Below are positions 43,561 through 51,976 of a DNA stretch of 64,000 bases, in pieces. The stretch's first letter is position 1, and the number at the start of each line of letters is the position of its first letter. Origin of the DNA: DTKD01 sp050948905 (GTDB lineage: Bacteria; Armatimonadota; UBA5829); assembly GCA_050948905.1 (NCBI GenBank), contig JBMNES010000001.1, positions 2,728,001 to 2,792,000 of the forward strand, given 5' to 3'. Both the position numbers and the translations under genes were made by a program. Below the pieces are notes generated by a model. The model was not told where the DNA came from. It saw only the letters and a list, made by a program, of their open reading frames with translations, and did no database searches.

Positions 43561-46136
43561 TTTATCCTCACAGCACTCGGAGCCACCAGGCCGGCGGTGT
43601 CTGGAAATCCCGCTGGCACAACGACGATCCCTATTGCCACCGATTCCTCAACTCGAACCGGCAGGCGCAGGGTTTGGCCGTCAAACTCAAAGTCCACTAT
43701 CTGTCCTGCCTGCAGGCCCATCTTCTGAGCTGTCTCCGTGTGGATTGTCGCTTCAGGTGTTGGAATAAGCTCGCCGATGGCCATACCTCGGCGGGAAAGC
43801 TCCTCTGAACCGAATATATAGGGCCGCGGCACCAGCAATATCTCGTCCGGCGCTAATTCTGCAACGGAAACAGCGCCAGGAGTTGCGGCCTCCCCTTCGG
43901 ACGGCGCCAGCAACCGCACACCCGGATTTCCGCCGTGCAACCCGCCGCCTACCTCAATCTGGAACCTGTTTGTAGCAGCGTTCGAGTTCCAACCCGGCCA
44001 CCACATCCTTGGGATGAGAGCGGACTGGGCAGGCGGGTTCTGGTCTCCCTCCATCGAAAACGACAACGGCGTCTGATAATCCTCCGGTGGTCGCGGCTCG
44101 TTGATACTCCAATTCGCGTCTTTAGAGGTTCTGCCGCTGAAGCGGTGCGAACTGCGGGCCACCTTTTGCTCTGCTTTCGTTCGCCAATCGGCAAACGGCG
44201 CCGCGTGAAGAGCACCGGCAAACTCCGGTTTGGCCGCTGCCAGATCCTTCAGCACATCTTCATAACCTGCCCATTCGTAACCGCCGAGGTCGCGAATATA
44301 TGACCAACTAGCGGATAAACCGGCTTCCGCCGGATCGACGGCGTAAAATCGCTGCGCTCTGCCCTCGTTATTCACAAACGTGCCGTCTGTGTTGAAAAAA
44401 GTGGTCGCCGGAAGCACCGCCGTCGCCGCTTGCGTGGTATCGGTGACGATAGAATCGATCGCGATAACGTTTTTCGCCTTTTCGATTATTGAAGCGAAGG
44501 TAGAGCTGCTCAAGCGACGCGACAAGTCGTTTTCGAGTACCACGACCGTATCGGCTTCGCCGGACTCGATCTTGCGAGCAGCCTCATCTACACATACTCC
44601 GCCGAGCATAGCAACACCCATAGTGTTGGCCTCAGGAGTGGTTATAAACAACCCACATTCGGGAATGCTGTCGGCTAATGCGGCGGCTGAGCGTATGGCC
44701 TGAACTCCGGCGGATATGCCGGTTACAATAAGGGGCTTTCGAGCTTCTGAAAGCTCTTTAGCAATGAGTCTGCCGAGATCGTCGACGCCTCCGTTAAGTA
44801 TCTCGTTCGCGAATTTAGACACCCCCGCGGGAGTGACTTTTATAGTCTCGGCAGCTATTTCCTGCAATTTTATCGCCCAGGGCGTCGCGATGTAGAGCTT
44901 GCCTTTGGCCCCGTTGAGGGCGTTTATGACTGCGTTTGCATCCCATTCCGGTATATTGAGGTTGCGCGCGATATCGAGGGGGGCTTTTTGCATAGCCTGA
45001 CGAATCGCGAAATCAAGCATTGGAGCCTCACCGGTGGGGTCAATTCCAAGAATCAACACCACATCGGCCTTCTGGACTTCAGCCAAAGAAGGCATCCACC
45101 CGGCGCGGCTTCTGAAGACGCGGATAGATTCGGCTGCGGCTTCCTGCTCGTGGGACGCCAGCCCTGTGCTAAATTGTTCAACTCCGACCAACTTTTGCAG
45201 GGCAAAGTTAGACTCAAGCGAGGCTCTCGGTGACCCGATCCCTACCACTCCATTTGCTTCAGCCAGAGCCTTTCGTGCGTCGTCGATTGCTCCCAGGTGC
45301 TGGAGAGGCTCGGAATAGGTGAACTCGTAGCCGTAGCGACCTCGGTCGCAGAGAAAATAGCCGTTCACATCGCCATTAAATCGAGCTTCCACACGTCGCA
45401 TAGTGCCGTATCGTGCGCCGGGAATGGTGTTGCAGCCGAGACCACAGTGTATGCATACGGATGGCGCAGTGCGCAGGTCCCACTTGCGAGTATAGTGCCT
45501 CGCTGAGATCTTGTCAGTAAAGACGCCGGTCGGGCATACCTCTGCCAGGTTCCCCGAAAACTCCGATTCCAACACGCCATCTTTCTGTCGACCGAAGTAA
45601 ATTCTATTGCGCGACCCGAACACGTCAAAATCCCGCCCGCCCGCAAGGTCTCTATAGAACCTCACACATCTGAAACATTGAATGCAGCGGTTCATCTCGT
45701 GCGTGATAAACGGCCCCAAGTACTGGTTTGTATAGGTTCTCTTCTTAAACCTGAACCGCCGGTAAACCTGTCCGCACATGGTGGTCATGTCCTGCAGGTG
45801 GCAATGCCCGCCCTCATCGCAGACCGGGCAATCGTGAGGGTGATTGGTCATCAGCCACTCGATCACAAATCGCCTGAACTCCATAGCTTCCGGGTCTTTT
45901 ATGGCGATGCGTGTGCCCTCCTTTGCCGGAGTCATACACGCCATCGCGATTTTGCCCTTTGTGTCCGATTCGTCTTTATATAAGCGCACCGCACACAACC
46001 GGCACGCACCCATTGATCCCATACCAGGATGCCAGCAGAAATACGGCAAATCGAGGCCGTTATCGTGCGCGGCCTGCAACATATTCCGCCCTTCTGCTAC
46101 TTCGTATTCGATATCGTCGATGATGACCTTTGGCAT
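43557..46136 (-). CDS. nuoG: NADH-quinone oxidoreductase subunit G
   Basis: 859 residues. The N-terminal ferredoxin-like [2Fe-2S] site has Cys at 34, 45 and 48 (CWHPGMGSMGACRLC) with a fourth in MACMTP. The His/Cys site is HDCPVCDEGGHC, and a 4Fe site follows in CIQCFRC ... CPTG. A further CIHCGLGC starts the molybdopterin-oxidoreductase-like domain (about 215), which may hold the extra cluster N7 found in some bacteria. The C-terminal 250 residues are divergent, with a molydopterin-binding-type barrel at the very end. Confidence 0.95.
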   Translation of the reverse strand: MPKVIIDDIEYEVAEGRNMLQAAHDNGLDLPYFCWHPGMGSMGACRLCAVRLYKDESDTKGKIAMACMTPAKEGTRIAIKDPEAMEFRRFVIEWLMTNHPHDCPVCDEGGHCHLQDMTTMCGQVYRRFRFKKRTYTNQYLGPFITHEMNRCIQCFRCVRFYRDLAGGRDFDVFGSRNRIYFGRQKDGVLESEFSGNLAEVCPTGVFTDKISARHYTRKWDLRTAPSVCIHCGLGCNTIPGARYGTMRRVEARFNGDVNGYFLCDRGRYGYEFTYSEPLQHLGAIDDARKALAEANGVVGIGSPRASLESNFALQKLVGVEQFSTGLASHEQEAAAESIRVFRSRAGWMPSLAEVQKADVVLILGIDPTGEAPMLDFAIRQAMQKAPLDIARNLNIPEWDANAVINALNGAKGKLYIATPWAIKLQEIAAETIKVTPAGVSKFANEILNGGVDDLGRLIAKELSEARKPLIVTGISAGVQAIRSAAALADSIPECGLFITTPEANTMGVAMLGGVCVDEAARKIESGEADTVVVLENDLSRRLSSSTFASIIEKAKNVIAIDSIVTDTTQAATAVLPATTFFNTDGTFVNNEGRAQRFYAVDPAEAGLSASWSYIRDLGGYEWAGYEDVLKDLAAAKPEFAGALHAAPFADWRTKAEQKVARSSHRFSGRTSKDANWSINEPRPPEDYQTPLSFSMEGDQNPPAQSALIPRMWWPGWNSNAATNRFQIEVGGGLHGGNPGVRLLAPSEGEAATPGAVSVAELAPDEILLVPRPYIFGSEELSRRGMAIGELIPTPEATIHTETAQKMGLQAGQIVDFEFDGQTLRLPVRVEESVAIGIVVVPAGFPDTAGLVAPSAVRIK

Positions 46137-46155
46137 AACGCAGTCGATCTCCAGG

Positions 46156-47421
46156 CTATTTATATGGGCACTTGCCCTGCGAAATGTGCTGTTCGAAATC
46201 GTTTACAAACATCTCAATCCCGCTTCCGATCGGGAAGGTGGCGCCGGTCGCGAGGGCGCAATACGTGTTTGGCCCTATGTATTTCATCAGGTCCAATAAA
46301 AGCTGTATATCGCCTTCACGTCCCTCGCCGTTATCTATCGCCTTCAGCAGTTTCTCCACCCACGGCAGGCCTTCGCGACACGGGGTACACCACCCACACG
46401 ATTCCCTGGCGTAAAACATAGCCAGATTGGCCAACATTCCAACCGGGCAGGCTTTGTCGTCCATTATAATCACTGTGCCCGTGCCAAGCATAAGCCCTGC
46501 GCCGTGAAGGGTATCGAAATCAAGGGGTATATCGAGCTGATCTGCGTCCATAAACATCGTCGAAGCGCCGCCAGGCAGTGCTGCCCTGAACTCATATCCC
46601 TCGCGCATCCCCCCTGCAAGCTCAAGAAGCTCGTGGAGTGTAGAACCCATCGGCAGTTCCCAACAGCCGGGGTTATTCACTTTTCCACTCACACCGTATA
46701 TCTTGGTGCCGGAATCCTTTTCTTTGCCCAAGGATACGAACCACTCGGCGCCATTTTCGATTATTTGCGGCACACAGCTCAGCGTTTCGACGTTGTTGAC
46801 CACCGTCGGCTTACCCCACAGGCCGCTGGTTCCGGGATAAGGTGGTTTGGACCGCGGCATCGCCGAACGGCCCTCCAGCGCGTTGATCATGCCTGTTTCC
46901 TCACCAGCCATATAACGGCCTGCGCTGGCGTGGACATGAATTTGATAGCTCCACCCCGTTCCCAGGATATTCTCACCAAGCCAGCCCTTGGCAGCAGCCT
47001 CAGCGATGGCGCGCTTGAGTATCTGGCGGGTGATAATATACTCGTCTCGAATAAAAATATAACCTACATCAGCCTGGCAGGCCCACCCGGCGATAATCAT
47101 ACCTTCGAGAAGTTGGTGCGGGTCGCCATTGACCAAAAATCTGTCCTTAAAAGTGCCTGGCTCCATTTCATCGAAGTTGCAGGCGATATACCGCGGCCGG
47201 GCGGATTTTTCGAGAGGGAGCATCGAGCCCCATTTTAACCCAGCCGGAAAGCCGGCTCCTCCACGCCCTCGCAACTTGGAATCCGTGACCGTCTTGACGA
47301 CATCGGCTGGGGACAACGTAACAGCTTTTTTGAGCCCTCCATAGCCTCCATTGGCCTCGTAAGCATCCACCCACGTGGTTCCCTGCTGTTTCGATATGTT
47401 TCTAGTAAGAACAGGGGTCAT
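46156..47421 (-). CDS. nuoF: NADH-quinone oxidoreductase subunit F
   Basis: 421 residues. Oxidises NADH with FMN and passes electrons to a [4Fe-4S] cluster. GRGGAGFPAGLKW binds FMN, GAGRYMAGEE-type glycine loop (SAGRYMAGEETGMINALEG) binds NADH, and ESCGWCTPCREG plus a later Cys near 395 hold cluster N3. ATG overlaps nuoE by four bases; 20 bases before nuoG. Confidence 0.95.
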   Translation of the reverse strand: MTPVLTRNISKQQGTTWVDAYEANGGYGGLKKAVTLSPADVVKTVTDSKLRGRGGAGFPAGLKWGSMLPLEKSARPRYIACNFDEMEPGTFKDRFLVNGDPHQLLEGMIIAGWACQADVGYIFIRDEYIITRQILKRAIAEAAAKGWLGENILGTGWSYQIHVHASAGRYMAGEETGMINALEGRSAMPRSKPPYPGTSGLWGKPTVVNNVETLSCVPQIIENGAEWFVSLGKEKDSGTKIYGVSGKVNNPGCWELPMGSTLHELLELAGGMREGYEFRAALPGGASTMFMDADQLDIPLDFDTLHGAGLMLGTGTVIIMDDKACPVGMLANLAMFYARESCGWCTPCREGLPWVEKLLKAIDNGEGREGDIQLLLDLMKYIGPNTYCALATGATFPIGSGIEMFVNDFEQHISQGKCPYK

Positions 47422-47921
47422 AGGCTCTCATCCGCGCTTTCTTCTCTTGGGGAAACGCCCAAAGCGTCGGCCAGCGCCTGGTCGATAATTTCCTCGGTGA
47501 GATTGCCGATAATCTTGCCGTCTATCATCATCACAGGCGCGATATCGCAGTGGCCCAGGCAAACCGTAGGTAACAACGTAAATTTGCCATCCTCGGTAGT
47601 CTCCCCTAATTTTATGTTCAACTTACGCTCCAACAACTCGCGCGCAGATTCATATCCGGTCAACCAGCAGCTTATGCTGTCGCAAATGAGTATGACGTGC
47701 TCCCCAACCGGCTGTCTAAAGATCAGGTTGTAGAACGTAGCCACACTGTCCAGCTCCGCACACGACATATCAAGCAGTTCCGCGACATCACCCAGCGCCT
47801 CGTCATCAATCCAGCCACGATGGCGCTGGACGACCTTTAGCGCATCGACACACGCAGACCTCGGCGTCGGCGAATGCAACAAATCCTCTTTAATTTCCTC
47901 GCACTCTTCGGGAGTCAACAT
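47418..47921 (-). CDS. nuoE: NADH-quinone oxidoreductase subunit E
   Basis: 167 residues, thioredoxin-like fold with one [2Fe-2S] cluster (N1a): Cys pairs CDSISC near 94 and CLGHC near 135, spaced as in the family. Helical N-terminal half (DALKVVQRHRGWIDDEAL). Works with NuoF and NuoG in the NADH module. Confidence 0.95.
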   Translation of the reverse strand: MLTPEECEEIKEDLLHSPTPRSACVDALKVVQRHRGWIDDEALGDVAELLDMSCAELDSVATFYNLIFRQPVGEHVILICDSISCWLTGYESARELLERKLNIKLGETTEDGKFTLLPTVCLGHCDIAPVMMIDGKIIGNLTEEIIDQALADALGVSPREESADESL

Positions 47922-47958
47922 CAGGCCGCGACTGCGCTCCTTTCGTAAAAAATAAATA

Positions 47959-49695
47959 TTAACGGTCTACATCCGCAAGCACGTAGTCCAGGCTTCCTAA
48001 TATGGCAATCAGGTCCGAAACCAGCAGCCCCCGGCTGAGAACAGGCAGAGATTGCAGATGCGGGAAAGAAGGCGTGCGGATATGACAGCGATAAGCGTAG
48101 TTACTGCCATCGCTGATAACGTAATATCCGTTATTGCCCTTCGGCGCCTCCGTAGAGATCATAGCCTCGCCTGGTGGAATCGGCTGGCCCCAGCTTACGG
48201 ACAGGAAATGGTTGATAAGCGTATCAATGGCGACCATAGTCCCGTCTTTTCTGGGAGGCATAGCATAGCGGCTCTCGCTTTTGTACGAACCTGCAGGCAT
48301 ATTTTTCAGGGCCTGTTCGATTATCCTCACGCTCTGCCGCATCTCCTCCATACGCACGACAGTTCGAGCGAAGCAGTCGCCCTCGGTGGCGGTGGGTATC
48401 TCGAAGTCGAATTGATCGTAGCCGGAATACGGCCGCTTCTTACGCAGGTCCCAATCAATGCCGGTGGATCTTAGATTTGGCCCGGTTACGCCCCACTCTA
48501 TCGCGGACTTGCTTGTATAAAGCCCGATTCCTTTGGTTCGCTGCTGGAAAATGGAGTTGCGAACGATTACCTGATCATATTCTTCAATTCGCGGGCGGAA
48601 GTAGGACAGAAAATCCGCTACCAGTTTGTCCCAGCCATCCGGCAGGTCATCAGCCACCCCGCCGATTCTGAACCACTGCGGGTGCATCCTGCCACCGGTT
48701 ATGGCTTCGATAATATCGAAAACACGCTCCCTGTCGTTAAATGCGAAAAACACGGGAGACATTGCGCCGACATCGGTGGCGTATGTCCCGAACCAGACCA
48801 GGTGACTGGCAAGTCGGAACAGCTCGCACAGCATAACCCTGATCACCTGACCGCGTTCCGGCACCTCAATGCCTGCGATCTTCTCTACCGTGAGCAGATA
48901 TGGCAGGTTGTTTTGCACGCCGCTGAGATAATCGATACGATCCGTGTATGGTATATACGTATGGAAGCTCTGCCGCTCGGCCATCTTCTCAGCTCCGCGG
49001 TGATGCCAGCCGATATCGACCGCTAAATCGTCGATCTGCTCACCATCCATCTGCAAAATGACCCTCAGCAACCCGTGAGTGCCGGTATGATGTGGGCCAA
49101 AGTTGAGATACATGTGCTCGACGTCTTCGTGCGAAGGAGCGAGACCCCAGCTCTTGGGGTCGATTTTAAGCTCGTTTTCCAGGTATTCCTGGCTCTGCTC
49201 GTCGAGGGTGTATCCCTCCATCTCAGTGGCTCGAGCCGGATGTTCCTTACGCAGCGGGTGGCCGACCCAGTCCGTCGGGTTGAGTATGCGGCGCATACAC
49301 GGGTGATTTTCGACATTAATGCCGAACTGATCCCATATTTCACGCTCATACCAGTTCGCATTTGGCCACAGGTCAACGATGCTTGGTATCGACGGATACT
49401 CGCCGAGCAAGGCTACTTTGAGGCGGATATCCTCGTTGCGATCAAGCGACAACAGGTGATAGACCACGCTGAAATCGCAGTCCGGTTGAACCGCCGGCAC
49501 CCTGCGGGCACGCTCGTCTATGGCAGCGAGGTCGTAAAGCATGCAGTATGGCTTCTCGGCCTCGTTTTTCAGGTGGAATAACACTTCCCTGAGCCGCCCG
49601 GATTCGACCCACAGCGTCGGCACACCGTCGCTTGCCCGCTGCTCCACGAATGTAATATCAGGAAATCTGTTCTGTAACTCTCGGATAACGCTCAC
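47959..49695 (-). CDS. nuoCD: NADH-quinone oxidoreductase fused subunits C and D
   Basis: 578 residues joining NuoC (about 1-165; WYEREIWDQFGINVENHP and HPLRKEHPA are its hallmark) and NuoD (about 190-578; NFGPHHTGTHGLLR, GWHHRGAEKMAE, and the C-terminal DLIAILGSLDYVLADVDR). NuoD lines the quinone site. The fusion occurs in E. coli and some other groups; many bacteria have two genes. GTG start at 49695 directly follows the nuoB stop. Confidence 0.95.
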   Translation of the reverse strand: MSVIRELQNRFPDITFVEQRASDGVPTLWVESGRLREVLFHLKNEAEKPYCMLYDLAAIDERARRVPAVQPDCDFSVVYHLLSLDRNEDIRLKVALLGEYPSIPSIVDLWPNANWYEREIWDQFGINVENHPCMRRILNPTDWVGHPLRKEHPARATEMEGYTLDEQSQEYLENELKIDPKSWGLAPSHEDVEHMYLNFGPHHTGTHGLLRVILQMDGEQIDDLAVDIGWHHRGAEKMAERQSFHTYIPYTDRIDYLSGVQNNLPYLLTVEKIAGIEVPERGQVIRVMLCELFRLASHLVWFGTYATDVGAMSPVFFAFNDRERVFDIIEAITGGRMHPQWFRIGGVADDLPDGWDKLVADFLSYFRPRIEEYDQVIVRNSIFQQRTKGIGLYTSKSAIEWGVTGPNLRSTGIDWDLRKKRPYSGYDQFDFEIPTATEGDCFARTVVRMEEMRQSVRIIEQALKNMPAGSYKSESRYAMPPRKDGTMVAIDTLINHFLSVSWGQPIPPGEAMISTEAPKGNNGYYVISDGSNYAYRCHIRTPSFPHLQSLPVLSRGLLVSDLIAILGSLDYVLADVDR

Positions 49696-50316
49696 TTAGA
49701 CCTCATTTGGCGAGCGGATATCGGTCACCACTTGCCGCTCCTTTCTTTTGAGGTCTCTCATAGAGGGCATTTCCGGTCGTTCGATTCTACCTTCGCCGAC
49801 CACCCAACTGAGCGGTCGTCTTTCGGAGCCGACCATATCCCGCAGCATCAGCAGCCCCTCAAGGAACGCATCCGGCCTCGGCGGACAACCCGGTACATAG
49901 ACATCGACCGGCAGAAATCTGTCGACTCCCTGCACCACACTGTAGATATCGTACATTCCCCCGGAGTTCGCACAACTGCCCATAGAAATGACCCATCTTG
50001 GCTCCATCATCTGATCGTAGAGTCTCTTAATAACTGGGGCGATCTTTCTGAACACCGTGCCCGCCACGACGATCACGTCGGCCTCACGTGGGGTTCCTCG
50101 AATGACTTCAGCTCCGAATCGGGCGATGTCGTATTCGCTCGTAAACGCTGCGCTCATCTCGACAAAGCAACACGACGTGCCGAAACCGAGCGGCCAGATG
50201 GAGTTCTTGCGTCCCCAGGCTATGAGATCCTCCAGCCTGGCCAGCAGAAAGTTATGCCGCGTAACGGGTTGTGATTGCAGCAGTGGATAGGTTGTGGAGT
50301 CCATTTCTCTTCTCAT
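49696..50316 (-). CDS. nuoB: NADH-quinone oxidoreductase subunit B
   Basis: 206 residues from ATG 50316, four-base overlap with nuoA and GGAG six bases before; the frame continues to 50433 inside nuoA and is rejected. Holds the terminal [4Fe-4S] cluster N2 with adjacent cysteines in GTSCCFVEM plus Cys in GSCANSGG and VPGCPPRP. Donates electrons to quinone. Confidence 0.95.
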   Translation of the reverse strand: MRREMDSTTYPLLQSQPVTRHNFLLARLEDLIAWGRKNSIWPLGFGTSCCFVEMSAAFTSEYDIARFGAEVIRGTPREADVIVVAGTVFRKIAPVIKRLYDQMMEPRWVISMGSCANSGGMYDIYSVVQGVDRFLPVDVYVPGCPPRPDAFLEGLLMLRDMVGSERRPLSWVVGEGRIERPEMPSMRDLKRKERQVVTDIRSPNEV

Positions 50317-50711
50317 CGCTCTCTCCGTTGGCTTGCGGCGGAAAACGTGGTCAGTCCTCCGAGTTTCCACACATAGACCAACCCGACTGCAAGTGTAACA
50401 ATAAACAAAACCGCCAGCCCATACCCAGGCCATCCCAGCTTGCGAGCAGCCACGGCCCAGGCGAATATTATAGCCACTTCCACATCGAAAAGCAGGAAAA
50501 ACAGCGCTATGAGATAATATGATATCCCATAACGCACACGCGCCGATTCGGTGGGTTGGATTCCCGATTCATAGGGCTGGTCGCGCCCGACAGCGCTGTG
50601 GCGGGTTCCCAGGAAGAATGATAATACGACCATGCCCACCACTAAAACAAGGACCATTCCCCCGTAGGCGAGCACCGGCCATATATTGAATGTGGCAACG
50701 AAGGTGAACAT
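50313..50711 (-). CDS. nuoA: NADH-quinone oxidoreductase subunit A
   Basis: 132 residues, three membrane helices, first gene of the nuo operon. PYESGIQPTESARVRY in the loop after helix 1 and FDVEVAIIFAWA in helix 2 are the family's conserved parts. No strong promoter or ribosome site is obvious; a GGAG lies 12 bases before the ATG. Confidence 0.95.
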   Translation of the reverse strand: MFTFVATFNIWPVLAYGGMVLVLVVGMVVLSFFLGTRHSAVGRDQPYESGIQPTESARVRYGISYYLIALFFLLFDVEVAIIFAWAVAARKLGWPGYGLAVLFIVTLAVGLVYVWKLGGLTTFSAASQRRER

Positions 50712-50893
50712 ATTCTGAGACTACTCCAAAAATCATCCGCTTACCTGCCATAATTTTAATAAAAATATAAGGCAGTCTGGAATGCGTTACCCTAATAGCA
50801 GAGCATTAAAACCTGCCGGGAGGGGAATTTCGGGATATTGGATGCTACTTATTTTGCAATCGAAAACCGATAAGCTCGAAAAACTTGAAAAGC

Positions 50894-50920
50894 AGATTCC
50901 TCGCTGCGCTCGGAATGACA
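50894..50920. repeat. Copy of a widespread 'TTCCTCGCTGCGCTCGGAATGA' type repeat
   Basis: CAGATTCCTCGCTGCGCTCG followed by GAATGACA is an imperfect palindrome seen between genes in many unrelated bacteria, usually in numerous copies. Only one copy is in this window. Confidence 0.6.
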
Positions 50921-50977
50921 AGAGGGTGTCGACTGGCAAGGGGGCGCCGAATGAGAAAAGTGGTAGCGATTCCAAAA

Positions 50978-51005
50978 TTGCTATCTTTGGCGAGCGGGGT
51001 AGAAT
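50978..51005 (+). promoter_or_regulatory. Promoter of the DUF72 gene
   Basis: TTGCTA (50978-50983), a 16-base spacer, TAGAAT (51000-51005), 20 bases before the GTG start. Confidence 0.5.
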
Positions 51006-51025
51006 AAGATGCAGGGAGGAGAGCT

Positions 51026-51847
51026 GTGATTCTCATCGGGACATCGGGGTTTAGTTATGAGGATTGGAAGGGCGTTTTCTATCCTGAAAACATTAAAAAG
51101 GCCGATATGCTGGCCTATTATGCGCGCTCGTTTGCCGCAATTGAGATCAACGCCAGCTACTACACCATACCGGGAGCCGCCTCGTTCGCGGGGATGGCGC
51201 GCAAGGTTCCGGATAACTTCGAGTTCGTGGTGAAGGCGCATAAGGACATGACCCACGCCGAAGGATTGGACAGTAGGACTTTCGACATATTCAAAGGATC
51301 AATTCAGCCTCTTATAGACGCCGGCAAGTTTGGCTGCGTGCTTGCGCAGTTTCCGTGGAGCTTCAAATGTACTGCCGATAATGCGGCGAAGTTGAGGGGC
51401 TTCAAAGATATGCTCGAAGAGCTGCCGACGGTGGTAGAGTTCCGCAATGCGGAATGGGTAAACGAGGAGGCGTTTGAGCTGTTAAGGGAACTGGAGTTGG
51501 GGTTCTGCGCGGTCGATGAGCCGCATTTAAAGGGCCTGATGCCGCCGGTTGCTGCGGTGACATCGCCGATTGGCTACGTGCGATTCCACGGTCGCAATGC
51601 GGCAAAATGGTGGAAACACGACCACGCCTATGAGAGATACGATTATCTGTATACGGAAGACGAACTAAGCGAGTGGATGCCCAGGATAGCCGACATCGAC
51701 TCGCAAGCCACTAAGACCTACGTCTTTTTCAACACCCACTATAAGGCCAAAGCTGTAAAAAGCGCTAAGCTGTGCGCGAAGATGCTGGGGGTGCTCCTGC
51801 CCTCAGAAGAGGCGTCTGGGGCGGCGATGGGCGAATTGCCGTTCTAG
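51026..51847 (+). CDS. DUF72 (YecE-like) family protein
   Basis: 273 residues, GTG start behind GGAGGAG (51016-51022). DUF72 TIM-barrel family: IGTSGFSYEDWKGVFYP at the N terminus, FVVKAHKDMTH near 70, LAQFPWSF near 108, VEFRNAEW near 135, YVRFHGR near 185 and YVFFNTHY near 235. The biochemical role of the family is not known. It lies directly upstream of the imu promoter, but has its own promoter and is probably not part of the SOS unit. Confidence 0.85.
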   Translation: MILIGTSGFSYEDWKGVFYPENIKKADMLAYYARSFAAIEINASYYTIPGAASFAGMARKVPDNFEFVVKAHKDMTHAEGLDSRTFDIFKGSIQPLIDAGKFGCVLAQFPWSFKCTADNAAKLRGFKDMLEELPTVVEFRNAEWVNEEAFELLRELELGFCAVDEPHLKGLMPPVAAVTSPIGYVRFHGRNAAKWWKHDHAYERYDYLYTEDELSEWMPRIADIDSQATKTYVFFNTHYKAKAVKSAKLCAKMLGVLLPSEEASGAAMGELPF

Positions 51848-51879
51848 CAAAATTAGTATACATTTGTATGTCAAAGCCG

Positions 51880-51908
51880 TTGACAAACACTTGTTCGGTG
51901 CCTATAAT
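51880..51908 (+). promoter_or_regulatory. Promoter of the imuB-imuC cassette
   Basis: Perfect TTGACA (51880-51885), a 17-base spacer, perfect TATAAT (51903-51908). The LexA-type box lies in the spacer. The expected start of transcription is near 51915, giving a leader of about 60 bases. Confidence 0.85.
51884..51897. promoter_or_regulatory. LexA (SOS) operator
   Basis: CAAACACTTGTTCG matches the CGAACNNNNGTTCG consensus of Gram-positive-type LexA at all but one fixed base (second position A for G). Its position between -35 and -10 would block RNA polymerase, so the cassette should be silent until DNA damage. Confidence 0.75.
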
Positions 51909-51976
51909 CCCAATAGTGCAAGGCCTGCTCTACCGGATGGTTTCGCAGCGCATTAGTATAGCATTGAGGCTTATAG

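Larger units (their letters stand above)
50712..51025. other. Divergent intergenic region (nuo / DUF72)
   Basis: 314 bases without a gene. It contains an AT-rich stretch near 50750-50775 that may hold the nuo promoter, an interspersed-repeat-like sequence at 50894-50920, and a plus-strand promoter at 50978-51005. No other signal is seen. Confidence 0.6.

Noticed and set aside
43500..49700. Long antisense ORFs across the nuo operon
   Set aside because: They are shadows of the strongly supported nuo reading frames, with no ribosome sites or domains.
51026..51847. DUF72 gene as the missing imuA
   Set aside because: The sequence has DUF72 TIM-barrel motifs throughout, no RecA-like Walker motifs, and its own promoter; the LexA box lies downstream of it.
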